A stretch of 49,315 nt of DNA from Paenibacillus sp. LHD-117 (lineage in GTDB: Bacteria; Bacillota; Bacilli; Paenibacillales; Paenibacillaceae): positions 1 through 49,315 of the forward strand of contig NZ_JAVFVT010000050.1 of the NCBI RefSeq assembly GCF_030929555.1, read 5' to 3'. The notes under the pieces were generated by a model. That model searched no databases. It was not told the DNA's origin and saw only the letters and a program-made list of their open reading frames with translations. The stretch's first letter is position 1, and each line of letters begins with the position of its first letter. Of the stretch, positions 33,911 through 42,161 are shown one piece after another. The translations under genes and the position numbers were made by a program.

Positions 33911-34600
33911 TTAGTATCCCTCTCCCTTGCCGCCGGTTACGATTGCGACGCTCGAGCTTGCTCCGATCCGGGTGGCGCCGGATGCGATCATCCGCAGCGC
34001 CGTCTCCAGATCGCGTACGCCGCCGGAAGCTTTCACGCCGAGATCCGGGCCGACCGTCTTGCGCATCAGCGCGATATCTTCCGCGGTCGCTCCGCCTTTG
34101 CCGAAGCCCGTGGACGTCTTCACGAAGTCAGCGCCCGCCTTCACGCACAGCTCGCACGCCACGACCTTCTCTTCGTCCGTCAACATGCCCGTCTCCAGAA
34201 TGACTTTCAATGGCGCCTTGCCTTTGCATGCCGCCACAACGCCTTCGATGTCGCGCAGCGTGCCTTCCGTATCGCCGGACTTCAACAGGCCGATATTAAG
34301 CACCATGTCGATTTCGGTCGCGCCGTCTTCGATCGCTTGCTTCGCCTCGAACGCCTTGGATGCCGTGCTTGTGGCGCCGAGAGGGAAACCAACGACTGTC
34401 GTAATGCCGACGCCGCTTCCCTTCAGCTCTTCCGCCGCCAGCGGCACCCAGCCCGCGTTCACGCATACCGTCGCGAATTTGTGTTCTCTTGCTTCCGCGC
34501 AAATGTGCAGAATTTCGTCTCTCATGGCGTCCGCCTTGAGAATTGTATGGTCGATCATCGCCGCCACTTGGGCGGATGATAGGTTTGTATCATTGTTCAT
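33911..34600 (-). CDS. deoC: Deoxyribose-phosphate aldolase
   Basis: A 229-residue class I aldolase that splits 2-deoxyribose-5-phosphate into glyceraldehyde-3-phosphate and acetaldehyde. Seen: IDHTILKADA near 16, TEIDMVLNIGLLKSGD with the catalytic Asp, Schiff-base Lys in ADFVKTSTGFGKGGAT, and proton-relay Lys in LGVKASGGVRD; phosphate binding by RIGASSSVAIVTG at the end. ATG 34600 follows GGAGG by nine bases; the long open frame upstream is antisense to the next gene. It is divergent from purine nucleoside phosphorylase, whose ribose-1-phosphate products feed this pathway after a phosphopentomutase step. Confidence 0.95.
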   Translation of the reverse strand: MNNDTNLSSAQVAAMIDHTILKADAMRDEILHICAEAREHKFATVCVNAGWVPLAAEELKGSGVGITTVVGFPLGATSTASKAFEAKQAIEDGATEIDMVLNIGLLKSGDTEGTLRDIEGVVAACKGKAPLKVILETGMLTDEEKVVACELCVKAGADFVKTSTGFGKGGATAEDIALMRKTVGPDLGVKASGGVRDLETALRMIASGATRIGASSSVAIVTGGKGEGY

Positions 34601-34702
34601 GGAATATGGCCTCCAATTAGGTGATGTGAGTTGCTCGTTCCCATTATACGAAGCTTTGGGCGAAACAACAACTTGCCCCCGCTTCGCCGGCTTTCGCCTC
34701 GG

Positions 34703-34732
34703 TTTACTTTCCCCTAACGGATAGGCTATTAT
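34703..34732 (+). promoter_or_regulatory. Putative promoter of the nucleoside phosphorylase gene
   Basis: TTTACT (34703-34708), 18 bp, TATTAT (34727-34732), 55 bp before the start codon. Confidence 0.4.
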
Positions 34733-34786
34733 GGGAATGTTTCGCACAAACCTGTCAAGCAACGAATAAAGGGAGATGTTGAGCGC

Positions 34787-35614
34787 ATGGACAACGTGTT
34801 GGCCAAAATAAAAGAAGCAGCCGCTTATATCGAAGATAAGCTCCAATCGAAACCCCAAATCGGCCTCATCCTCAGCTCCGGCCTTGGCGTCATGGCCGAT
34901 GAGGTCGAGAATGCCGTCGTTATTCCATACGAAGCGATTCCTCACTTCCCCGTCTCTACGGTCGAAGGCCATTCCGGCGAACTCGTCATCGGAGATTTGG
35001 AAGGCAAGACCGTGCTCGTCATGAAGGGCCGGTTCCACTATTACGAGGGATATTCGATGAAAGAAGTCGTGTTCCCCGTCTACGTCATGAAATATTTGGG
35101 CATCGACACGCTGCTCGTCACCAACGCCGCCGGCGGCATGAACCGCTCCTTCTCGGCCGGCGACCTGATGCTTATCACGGACCATATCAACAATACGGGC
35201 AGCAACCCGCTGATCGGGGCGAACGTGGCCGAGCTGGGTCCTCGTTTCCCGGATATGTCGCAAGCCTACAACAGGGAGCTGCGCTCCATCGTGGCCGGAC
35301 AGGCCGAAGCCTTGGGCATTCAGCTGCAGCAAGGCGTATACGTCAGCATCTCGGGACCGACGTACTGCACGCCGGCGGAGCTCACGATGATGGCCGGCTG
35401 GGGCGCGGATGCGGTCGGCATGTCCACTGTGCCCGAGGTCACGGCCGCGAATTATTGCGGCATGAAAGCCGTCGGCATCACGTGCATTACGGACATGGCG
35501 ATCGGCGACGAGCTGGAGCCTCTTACCCACGAGCAAGTCGTGAAAGTCGCCGAGCAGACGCGGCCGAAGTTCATTTCGCTAGTGAAAGCTTCGGTTCGGG
35601 CATTCACGGTATAA
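34787..35614 (+). CDS. punA: Purine nucleoside phosphorylase (trimeric, PunA/PupG type)
   Basis: A 275-residue enzyme for phosphorolysis of guanosine and inosine and their deoxy forms. Family marks: LILSSGLGVMADEV (phosphate-binding Ser), VEGHSGELVIG, MKGRFHYYEGYSM, TNAAGGMNRSFSAGDLMLI, ISGPTYCTPAE and VGMSTVPEVTAANYCGMK, with the base-binding Glu/Asn region. Length is standard. ATG 34787 has GGGAG 11 bases upstream. It is divergent from deoC and followed by a terminator; together with the secreted 5'-nucleotidase it suggests use of extracellular nucleotides. Confidence 0.93.
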   Translation: MDNVLAKIKEAAAYIEDKLQSKPQIGLILSSGLGVMADEVENAVVIPYEAIPHFPVSTVEGHSGELVIGDLEGKTVLVMKGRFHYYEGYSMKEVVFPVYVMKYLGIDTLLVTNAAGGMNRSFSAGDLMLITDHINNTGSNPLIGANVAELGPRFPDMSQAYNRELRSIVAGQAEALGIQLQQGVYVSISGPTYCTPAELTMMAGWGADAVGMSTVPEVTAANYCGMKAVGITCITDMAIGDELEPLTHEQVVKVAEQTRPKFISLVKASVRAFTV

Positions 35615-35628
35615 TCCAATCGATCGCC

Positions 35629-35680
35629 AAAGCGCTTCGTTCGCCGATGATTTTTATCGGTAATCGGAGCGCTTTTATTT
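35629..35680 (+). terminator. Terminator after punA
   Basis: AAAGCGCT (35629-35636) pairs with AGCGCTTTT (from 35668). Inside it a second stem, CCGAT/ATCGG, lies around GATTTTT. A T-rich tail TTTTATTTG follows. Confidence 0.75.
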
Positions 35681-35814
35681 GATTTATGGCTTGCCGAGGA
35701 CAAGCCTTGCTCTTTTTTCGTTATGGAAGCACAGGATATCCTATCCATATTGCCGAATATGTTCCTGTCGGATGCTTCAGACTATACCCATAGCGATGAA
35801 GGGATGATGGAGAA

Positions 35815-37560
35815 ATGGCCAAGAGATGGAAGTGGATGATGTCCGCCGCGCTTAGCTTGACCTTGCTGGCCGGCACGGCGGGCGGCGCGGCCGCGGAGGA
35901 GGCTGCCGCGACGAAAGAACCGTCCGGAACGCGCATTACTTTGCTGCATACGAACGATATGCATGCGCGGGCGGTAGACGGACTGGGATTTGCGAAACTC
36001 GCCGGCATTTTCGACAGCTACAGGGCGAGTAACCCGAATACGCTGGTGCTTGATGCCGGGGATGCCATCCACGGCACGACCTTCGCCACGCTCGTTGACG
36101 GCAAGAGCGTCGCGGACGCGATGAACCTGATGGGCTACGACGCCATGGCCCCGGGCAACCATGAATTCAATTATGGCGTTGATCGTCTGCTTGAACTTGC
36201 CGGAGGCATGAAGTTCCCGGTCCTTAGCGCCAACGTGAAGGACAAGGAAGGAAAGCCGCTCTTCAAGCCTTATGTCGTTAAGGAAGTGGACGGAGTGAAA
36301 GTTGGCATATTCGGCTTAACGACTCCGGAGACGGCCTACAAAACCCATCCCAAAAACGTCGAAAACGTTGTCTTCACCGATCCGGCCGCCGAGGCGCAGA
36401 CCATCGTGGACGAGCTTGAAGACGAGGCGGATATTATTATCGCGCTCGGCCATCTCGGCGTCGACGAATCGAGCGTCGACACGAGTCTGAAGGTCGCGAG
36501 CGAGGTCGAAGGCATCGATATTTTCGTGGACGGCCACAGCCATACGGTGCTTGAGGAAGGGCTCGAAGCCGAGAACGGCACGCTTATCGTCAGCACGGGC
36601 GAATATACGCAGCATGTCGGCGTCGTGGATCTATGGGTCGAAGACGGGGCCGTGACGTCCCGGAAGGCGAAGCTGCTTAACGCAGAGAGCACGGCCGATA
36701 TCGAGCCGAACGAGGCGGTGGGCGCGCTGATCGCGGACATTCAGGCGGAACAAGCCGAGCTGCTGAGCGAGGTCGTCGGCACGGCGGGCATCACGCTTGA
36801 GGGAGCCCGCGAGAAGGTTCGCGCCGGAGAGACCAACCTCGGCAATCTTGTCGCCGATGCCCTCCTGTTCGTCACCAAAGCGAATGTCGCCATTACGAAC
36901 GGCGGCGGCATACGCGCATCGATCGACAAAGGCCCGATCACGAAGGGCGAGATTATTACAGTGCTGCCGTTCGGCAACCAGATCGTGACGCTGAAGGTAA
37001 CCGGAGCGGACATTAAAGCCGCGCTGGAAAACGGCGTATCCGATTACCCGAATCCGAAGGGCGCGTTCCCTCAGGTCGGCGGCATGAGCTTTAAGATCGA
37101 CCCGGCCGGCGAGAAAGGCAGCCGCGTCCATTCGATTCTAATCGGCGGGAAGAAGCTCGATCCGGCCGCCGAGTATACGCTCGCGACGAACGACTTCATG
37201 GCCGCCGGCGGCGACGAATACACGATGTTCGGCAAGCACCCGCAGGCCGGCATGTTCGGGTCGCTGGACGAGGCGCTGATCGCCTACATCGACGAACTTG
37301 GTTCCGCCAAGCCCGTTCTGGAGGGCCGCATTGCCGAGGGATCGCTGCCGAGCGCGACAAAGCCGGAGCCGAAACCCGAGCCGAAGCCGGAACCAAAGCC
37401 GGAGCCGGAGCCGGCGCCAAAGGTGTACGTCGTGAAGAAAGGCGACACGTTATGGGCGATTGGCCGGAAGTTCGGCACGACCTGGCAGGAGCTTGCGAAA
37501 CTGAACAAGCTGAAGAACCCGGACCTCATCTTCCCGGGTCAAAAAATTATTTTGCCATAA
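35815..37560 (+). CDS. Secreted 5'-nucleotidase/metallophosphatase with LysM domain
   Basis: 581 residues: signal peptide (SAALSLTLLAGTAGGAAA, cleavage near 27), calcineurin-like metallophosphatase domain (about 38-275; LLHTNDMHARA, VLDAGDAIHG, APGNHEFNYG, FVDGHSHT), 5'-nucleotidase C-terminal substrate domain (about 305-475; GETNLGNLVADALL, TNGGGIRAS, FGNQIVTLKVTG, AAGGDEYTMFG), a (PEPK) linker near 515-532, and a LysM peptidoglycan-binding domain (YVVKKGDTLWAIGRKFG to LIFPGQKIILP). It should act at the cell wall, releasing nucleosides and phosphate from nucleotides (UshA/YfkN-like). The start has AAGGG and GGAG upstream. Downstream enzymes of this pathway, punA and deoC, are the neighbours on the left. 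Confidence 0.94.
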   Translation: MAKRWKWMMSAALSLTLLAGTAGGAAAEEAAATKEPSGTRITLLHTNDMHARAVDGLGFAKLAGIFDSYRASNPNTLVLDAGDAIHGTTFATLVDGKSVADAMNLMGYDAMAPGNHEFNYGVDRLLELAGGMKFPVLSANVKDKEGKPLFKPYVVKEVDGVKVGIFGLTTPETAYKTHPKNVENVVFTDPAAEAQTIVDELEDEADIIIALGHLGVDESSVDTSLKVASEVEGIDIFVDGHSHTVLEEGLEAENGTLIVSTGEYTQHVGVVDLWVEDGAVTSRKAKLLNAESTADIEPNEAVGALIADIQAEQAELLSEVVGTAGITLEGAREKVRAGETNLGNLVADALLFVTKANVAITNGGGIRASIDKGPITKGEIITVLPFGNQIVTLKVTGADIKAALENGVSDYPNPKGAFPQVGGMSFKIDPAGEKGSRVHSILIGGKKLDPAAEYTLATNDFMAAGGDEYTMFGKHPQAGMFGSLDEALIAYIDELGSAKPVLEGRIAEGSLPSATKPEPKPEPKPEPKPEPEPAPKVYVVKKGDTLWAIGRKFGTTWQELAKLNKLKNPDLIFPGQKIILP

Positions 37561-37593
37561 ACGGCAGTTTACGAATCGACCACCATGACATGA

Positions 37594-37637
37594 AAGAGAG
37601 CGGCATCCCTCAGCGGAGCCGCTCTCTTCGCTTTTTT
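37594..37637 (+). terminator. Terminator after the 5'-nucleotidase
   Basis: AAGAGAGCGGC (37594-37604) and GCCGCTCTCTT (37618-37628) form a perfect 11-bp stem, followed by CGCTTTTTT. Confidence 0.88.
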
Positions 37638-37781
37638 GACCTCGCTTCAAGATAAACCTTCTATATTGTAATATTGGGAAGCCGCCATTAGTTTATGTTC
37701 GCGTCAAGCTAGGCTATAATGGAGTAATGATCTTATTCACGATACAGGGTCACTAACGAAACGAAGAAAGGAGGACGAGAG

Positions 37782-38216
37782 ATGTTCCGCACGCGCCTAA
37801 CCTACGCAACCGGGTTATCCGATACCCGCAACGAAAAACCGAAAACGCCGTTTGCGCTTTTGCTGCTCTTCGCGCTGCTCGTTACCGCTTCCTTTGCTTA
37901 TCAAGCCGGCAACAACTTCGAGCTTACAGCGAGCGTAAGTAAAACGCCGCAATCGGCCGTCTCTCATGCCTCCCACTCTTCGTTTCCGGGGAAGCACCCT
38001 TCCGATACGAACGCCTTGCTGCCGAACAGCCCCGACGTGCTTGCGGCTGCCGTCAGTCTATTAATCATCTATATTCTCGCGGCGCGAGCGTCGATTTTCC
38101 AGACACCATTCCGGCAAAGGTTGAAGTCGTCGCTGCTGCTGCCGCTCAAATTTTCGTGCATGTACGTGGATTCCTCCTATCCTTCATTCCGGGCAACGTT
38201 TCAATCTACAACTTAA
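37782..38216 (+). CDS. Small membrane protein in the khtS position
   Basis: A 144-residue protein with two likely membrane segments (FALLLLFALLVTASFAY near 25-41 and VLAAAVSLLIIYILAARA near 87-104) and a basic C-terminal part. No recognised family. AAAGGAGG lies just before ATG 37782, a TATAAT is at 37714-37719, and khtT starts 13 bp downstream, so it is the first gene of the operon. In Bacillus subtilis a small gene, khtS, holds this place and modulates the antiporter; I see no sequence basis to call this khtS, only position. Confidence 0.7.
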   Translation: MFRTRLTYATGLSDTRNEKPKTPFALLLLFALLVTASFAYQAGNNFELTASVSKTPQSAVSHASHSSFPGKHPSDTNALLPNSPDVLAAAVSLLIIYILAARASIFQTPFRQRLKSSLLLPLKFSCMYVDSSYPSFRATFQSTT

Positions 38217-38229
38217 GGAGGAACACAAC

Positions 38230-38721
38230 ATGAACATCAGAGAATCGGATTTGCCGGGCATCGGCAAGAAGTATCAAATCATGACCAGAAGCGGCGACAA
38301 GTTTGTCGTAATTATCCACGATGACGGGCGGCGCGAGCTGTACCACTTCGACTATGACGACCCGGACGACAGCATCTCCATGGTCACGCTGGAGGACGAG
38401 GAAGCCCGCCAAATGGCGGCGATCATCGGAGGCATGACTTACAAGCCAAAGGCGCTGGAGACGATCGAGGTCGCTCTTGACGATCTGACGATCGAATGGT
38501 TCAAGGTCGAACCGGGCGCTTCCTGCATCGGGCTTACGATCGGCGAAGCCGATATCCGGCAGACGACGGGCACGACGATCATCGCCGCGGTCGAGAAGGA
38601 TGCCAAACACATTAATCCCGGACCGGACTACAGGTTCAAGGCGGATACGACGTTAATCGTGGCCGGCGAGCGTCAGCAGCTTAAATTGCTGAAGGCGATG
38701 CTGCAGACCGGGAGACGATAA
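38230..38721 (+). CDS. khtT: KhtT, regulatory subunit of a K+/H+ antiporter
   Basis: A 163-residue cytoplasmic protein. The N-terminal half starts MNIRESDLPGIGKKYQI, typical of KhtT, and the C-terminal half (about 80-160) is an RCK_C/TrkA-C domain (IEWFKVEPGASCIGLTIGEADIR, NPGPDYRFKADTTLIVAGERQQL). In Bacillus this domain binds cyclic di-AMP and controls the antiporter. AAGGAGG lies eight bases upstream. It ends 2 bp before khtU, indicating tight coupling. Confidence 0.93.
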   Translation: MNIRESDLPGIGKKYQIMTRSGDKFVVIIHDDGRRELYHFDYDDPDDSISMVTLEDEEARQMAAIIGGMTYKPKALETIEVALDDLTIEWFKVEPGASCIGLTIGEADIRQTTGTTIIAAVEKDAKHINPGPDYRFKADTTLIVAGERQQLKLLKAMLQTGRR

Positions 38722-38723
38722 CG

Positions 38724-39956
38724 ATGGACCACATGGTGCTTGAGATCGGCTTAGCCGTCATATTGATTGCCCTAGTCGGATTGTTGGCAGCGAGAATCCG
38801 TTTCTCCGTTATCCCTTTCTACATTCTGATTGGTATGGCAGTCGGGCCCCATGCTCCTAAAATCGGCGTACTTGATTTTACCTTCGTCGAAAGCGCGGAG
38901 ACGATCCATTTTTTGGGTCGGCTCGGGGTTCTATTTCTGCTGTTCTACCTCGGTCTGGAATTTTCCGTCGGCCGGCTCATCAAGTCGGGCCGCAACATCG
39001 CCGTTGGCGGAACCATCTATATTTTCATTAATTTTTCGCTTGGTTTGATCTACGGCTTCGCCACCGGATTCCCGTTCGCCGAGACCATGGTGCTCGCCGG
39101 CATTACGACCATCTCCTCTAGCGCGATCGTCGCGAAAGTGCTGGTCGACCTCAAGCGCACCGCCAATGCCGAGACGGAAATGATTCTAGGCATCATCATG
39201 TACGAGGATATTTTCCTAGCGGTGTACTTGTCCGTCCTATCCGGGCTCGTGCTCAGCGATCAATCGTCGCTCGGCGGCGTGTTGCTGTCCGCTTCCTACG
39301 CCCTCGGATTCATGCTTCTGTTCTTGATCATCGGGCGCAAAGCCGCTCCGCTGCTCAACAAGCTGCTCGACATTCGTTCGAACGAGCTGTTCATTCTACT
39401 TATTTTCGGCTTGTTGTTCTTCGTCGCTGGCCTTGGAGAAACGATCCACGTCGCGGAGGCGATCGGCGCGCTGCTGTTCGGCCTCGTGCTTGCGGAGACG
39501 AACCACATGAAGCGGATCGAGCATCTCATCCTGCCGTTCCGCGACTTCTTCGGCGCGCTGTTCTTCTTCAGCTTCGGCCTCACCATCGAGCCGCATAAGC
39601 TGGGAGGCGCCGTCTGGCTGACGCTTGGCGCCGTAGGCGTCACGCTGCTCGGCAACTTCGTCGCCGGCATGCTCGCGGGCAAGAGCGCCGGACTGTCGCC
39701 GAAAGCTTCGTCCAACATCGGCCTTACGATCGTCTCGCGCGGCGAGTTCTCGATCATCGTCGCAAACGTTGGACTAGCTGCCAACCTGGACGAGAAACTC
39801 CAGCCGTTCGCCGCGCTTTACGTGCTCATTCTGGCGATCCTCGGCCCTCTGCTTACGAAGGAATCGAAGCTCATCTTTAATGGGCTTAACAAGGTGTTCA
39901 AGTGGGAAAAACCGAAGCCGTCCAAGGAGCGCAAGCGCCAGCCGGCCGAAGGGTAA
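38724..39956 (+). CDS. khtU: KhtU, CPA2-family K+/H+ antiporter
   Basis: A 410-residue membrane protein with about 12-13 segments of the Kef/CPA2 type: LVGLLAARIRFSVIPFYILIGMAVGPH, FLLFYLGLEFS, TISSSAIVAKVLVDLKR, MYEDIFLAVYLS (the conserved exchange acidic residues), and LLFFVAGLGETIHVAEAIGALLFGLVLAET. It lacks the cytoplasmic RCK domain, supplied by KhtT. It exports potassium under alkaline or salt stress. GGGAG lies nine bases upstream. Confidence 0.94.
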   Translation: MDHMVLEIGLAVILIALVGLLAARIRFSVIPFYILIGMAVGPHAPKIGVLDFTFVESAETIHFLGRLGVLFLLFYLGLEFSVGRLIKSGRNIAVGGTIYIFINFSLGLIYGFATGFPFAETMVLAGITTISSSAIVAKVLVDLKRTANAETEMILGIIMYEDIFLAVYLSVLSGLVLSDQSSLGGVLLSASYALGFMLLFLIIGRKAAPLLNKLLDIRSNELFILLIFGLLFFVAGLGETIHVAEAIGALLFGLVLAETNHMKRIEHLILPFRDFFGALFFFSFGLTIEPHKLGGAVWLTLGAVGVTLLGNFVAGMLAGKSAGLSPKASSNIGLTIVSRGEFSIIVANVGLAANLDEKLQPFAALYVLILAILGPLLTKESKLIFNGLNKVFKWEKPKPSKERKRQPAEG

Positions 39957-39979
39957 GGCTGAAGGCGGCGCTTGGCGCG

Positions 39980-40183
39980 CTGCAGGTCCGTTTCGCGGAC
40001 CTGCAGCGGCTGGCGGCGGCGCTCGACGCGCTGTAGGTCCGTTTCGCGAACCTAAATCCGCCGAATGAGCTTCTCCGAGCAATTTAGATTCGCCTCGTGT
40101 ACCTATTACCGCCATACGAGCACCTCTGAGTAATTTAGATTCGCCTCGCGTACCTATTTCCGCCAAACAGGCGTGACGCATGC
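39980..40183. repeat. Four tandem copies of a 51-bp repeat
   Basis: Equivalent positions recur every 51 bp. The blocks begin CTGCAGGTCCG (39980), CTGTAGGTCCG (40031), ATTTAGATTCG (40082) and ATTTAGATTCG (40133). The core CGTTTCGCGNACCT or CGCCTCGYGTACCT is kept in each, and in the first copy it forms a hairpin CTGCAGGTCCG/CGGACCTGCAG. The first two copies lean to one variant, the last two to another. The array fills most of the 393 bp between khtU and the ABC transporter. Confidence 0.85.
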
Positions 40184-40195
40184 GCAGAGCACAAC

Positions 40196-40303
40196 AAAAA
40201 AGGGCAGTTCCCGCGGGAGCAAGCATTAGCTTGTTCCCCACTGGGGACTGCCCTTCTCTATACCACTCTGCTTGTTCCCCTCCGGGGACTACCCTTCTCT
40301 ATG
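40196..40303 (-). terminator. Terminator of the ABC transporter, partly duplicated
   Basis: On the minus strand GGGCAGTCCCC and its complement fold around GCTAATGC (40202-40253) and end in TTTTTT. A second partial copy of one arm (GCTTGTTCCCC, GGGGACTACCCTTCTCTATG) lies at 40270-40303, between the first copy and the gene. Confidence 0.8.
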
Positions 40304-40349
40304 CCGCGCATCGCCAAGCGCCAGCAGCAGCACAGCGCTTACTCGAGTC

Positions 40350-42068
40350 CTACGCGCGGCCGAATTGCGCTTCGTGCAAGCGGCTATAGATGCCGCCGGA
40401 TGCGACGAGCTCCTCGTGACGGCCTTGCTCGCTGATGCCGTCTTCGGTCACGACGATGATCCGGTCGGCGTTCTTGATCGTCGCGAGCCTATGCGCGATG
40501 ACGAGCGTCGTACGGCCGACGGACAGCTCGGCCAGCGATTGCTGGATCGCCTGCTCCGTCTCGGTATCGAGCGCTGAAGTCGCTTCGTCCAGGATCAGGA
40601 TCGGCGGATTCTTCAGGAACATCCGCGCGATCGCGAGTCGCTGCTTCTGTCCGCCGGACAGCTTCACGCCGCGTTCTCCGACGACCGTCGCGAGTCCATC
40701 CGGAAGCGACGTAATGAACGCTTCAAGCCTTGCCCGGCGGGCCGCCTCCATAATTTCCTCGTCGCTCGCCCCGAGCTTGCCGTAGGCGATATTCTCGCGG
40801 ATCGTGCCCGCGAACAGGAACACGTCCTGCTGTACGAGACCGATGCTCTTGCGGAGCGACTCCAGCTTCAGGCCGCGGATATCGTGACCGTCGACGGTGA
40901 TGCTGCCGTTCTGGATTTCGTAGAAGCGCGGAAGCAGGCTGCAAAGCGTCGTTTTGCCGGCACCGGAAGGACCGACGAACGCAATCGTTTCTCCGGCGCG
41001 AATCGTCAGGTTAATGCCGTTAAGCACCTTCGACTCGCCTTCGTAGCCAAACGTAACGTTCTGGTAGCGAATATCGCCGCGAAGGCGATCAACCGTAACG
41101 GCATTCGGTGCATCCGCCACGTCGGGCTCCGTATCCATCAGTTCGATATAACGCTTGAAGCCGGCAATGCCTTTCGGATAACTTTCGATAACGGCGTTAA
41201 TTTTCTCAATCGGCTTGAAGAAAATATTGGTCAGCAGCACGAACGTGATGAAGTCGCCGTAAGACATGTCTTTCGTAATGACGAAATAGGCGCCCGCGAT
41301 AAGCACGAACAGCGAAACGATCCGCATCAGCATGTAAGAGACGGAGGCGTTCATGCCGATGATTTTGTACGAAATCAGCTTCGCTTCGCGGAACCGCAGG
41401 TTATTGCCCTTAAATAGTTTGCCTTCGTGTTTCTCGTTCGCGAAAGCTTGAACGACGCGAATCCCGCCGACCGTATCTTCGACTCGCGCGTTGAAGTCAG
41501 CCATGTCGCTGAACAGGCGATTCGCCGCTTTGGTCATGCGTCCGTTGAAATAAAGCACGAGCCAGATAATGATCGGCACGATGATGAACGTCATGAGCGC
41601 CAGCATCGGATGGATGTACAGCATGATGCCGAACGCGCCGACCAGCGTCATCGCCGCAATGAACATATCCTCCGGGCCGTGATGCGCCACCTCGCCGATT
41701 TCGAACAAGTCGTTCGTCATGCGGGAGATCAGGTGGCCGGTCTTCGTATTATCGAAAAACCGGAACGACAGCTTCTGCACGTGGTCGAACAACGCGCGGC
41801 GCATGTCCGTCTCGATGTTAATGCCGAGCATATGCCCCCAATAGGTGACGATATAACTCAGCAATGTATTAATGACATAAATAAGCAGCAGGACCGCGCT
41901 CGCGGTGACGATCAATCCCCAGTTCTCGTCCGGGAGCAGCGTGTTCACGACGTAACCTACGGCGAGCGGGAAGCCAAGCTCAAGCACGGCAAGCAGCACG
42001 GCGCAGATAAAATCAAGGAAAAACAACCTCTTGTAAGGTTTGTAATACGAAAAAAAACGACGCAGCAT
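40350..42068 (-). CDS. ABC exporter half-transporter (MsbA/BmrA type)
   Basis: A 572-residue fused permease-ATPase. Six membrane segments in residues 15-310 (ABC_membrane domain; FRFFDNTKTGHLISRMTNDL coupling-helix motif) are followed by the nucleotide-binding domain: Walker A GPSGAGKTT near 370, Q-loop LVQQDVFLFAGT, signature LSGGQKQR, Walker B LILDEATSALD and H-loop IAHRLATI. It should work as a homodimer, exporting lipids or drugs. ATG 42068 has a weak GGAAAC/AGGAG region upstream. Monocistronic, with its own terminator. Confidence 0.92.
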   Translation of the reverse strand: MLRRFFSYYKPYKRLFFLDFICAVLLAVLELGFPLAVGYVVNTLLPDENWGLIVTASAVLLLIYVINTLLSYIVTYWGHMLGINIETDMRRALFDHVQKLSFRFFDNTKTGHLISRMTNDLFEIGEVAHHGPEDMFIAAMTLVGAFGIMLYIHPMLALMTFIIVPIIIWLVLYFNGRMTKAANRLFSDMADFNARVEDTVGGIRVVQAFANEKHEGKLFKGNNLRFREAKLISYKIIGMNASVSYMLMRIVSLFVLIAGAYFVITKDMSYGDFITFVLLTNIFFKPIEKINAVIESYPKGIAGFKRYIELMDTEPDVADAPNAVTVDRLRGDIRYQNVTFGYEGESKVLNGINLTIRAGETIAFVGPSGAGKTTLCSLLPRFYEIQNGSITVDGHDIRGLKLESLRKSIGLVQQDVFLFAGTIRENIAYGKLGASDEEIMEAARRARLEAFITSLPDGLATVVGERGVKLSGGQKQRLAIARMFLKNPPILILDEATSALDTETEQAIQQSLAELSVGRTTLVIAHRLATIKNADRIIVVTEDGISEQGRHEELVASGGIYSRLHEAQFGRA

Positions 42069-42161
42069 GGCAGTTTCCTAGTCTCCTGTTCTTGAACCTC
42101 TGTCTATTTGGCACTGGAACGGGTTCATCTCTTTGCATTTTGACCCAGCGGGTTCGACCTG

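Noticed and set aside
34601..35536. Upstream extension of the deoC frame on the minus strand
   Set aside because: It is antisense to the purine nucleoside phosphorylase; deoC has a clear ribosome binding site and start at 34600.
39980..40183. CRISPR array
   Set aside because: Period 51 bp, but there is no separation into constant repeats and unique spacers: the whole unit is similar from copy to copy.
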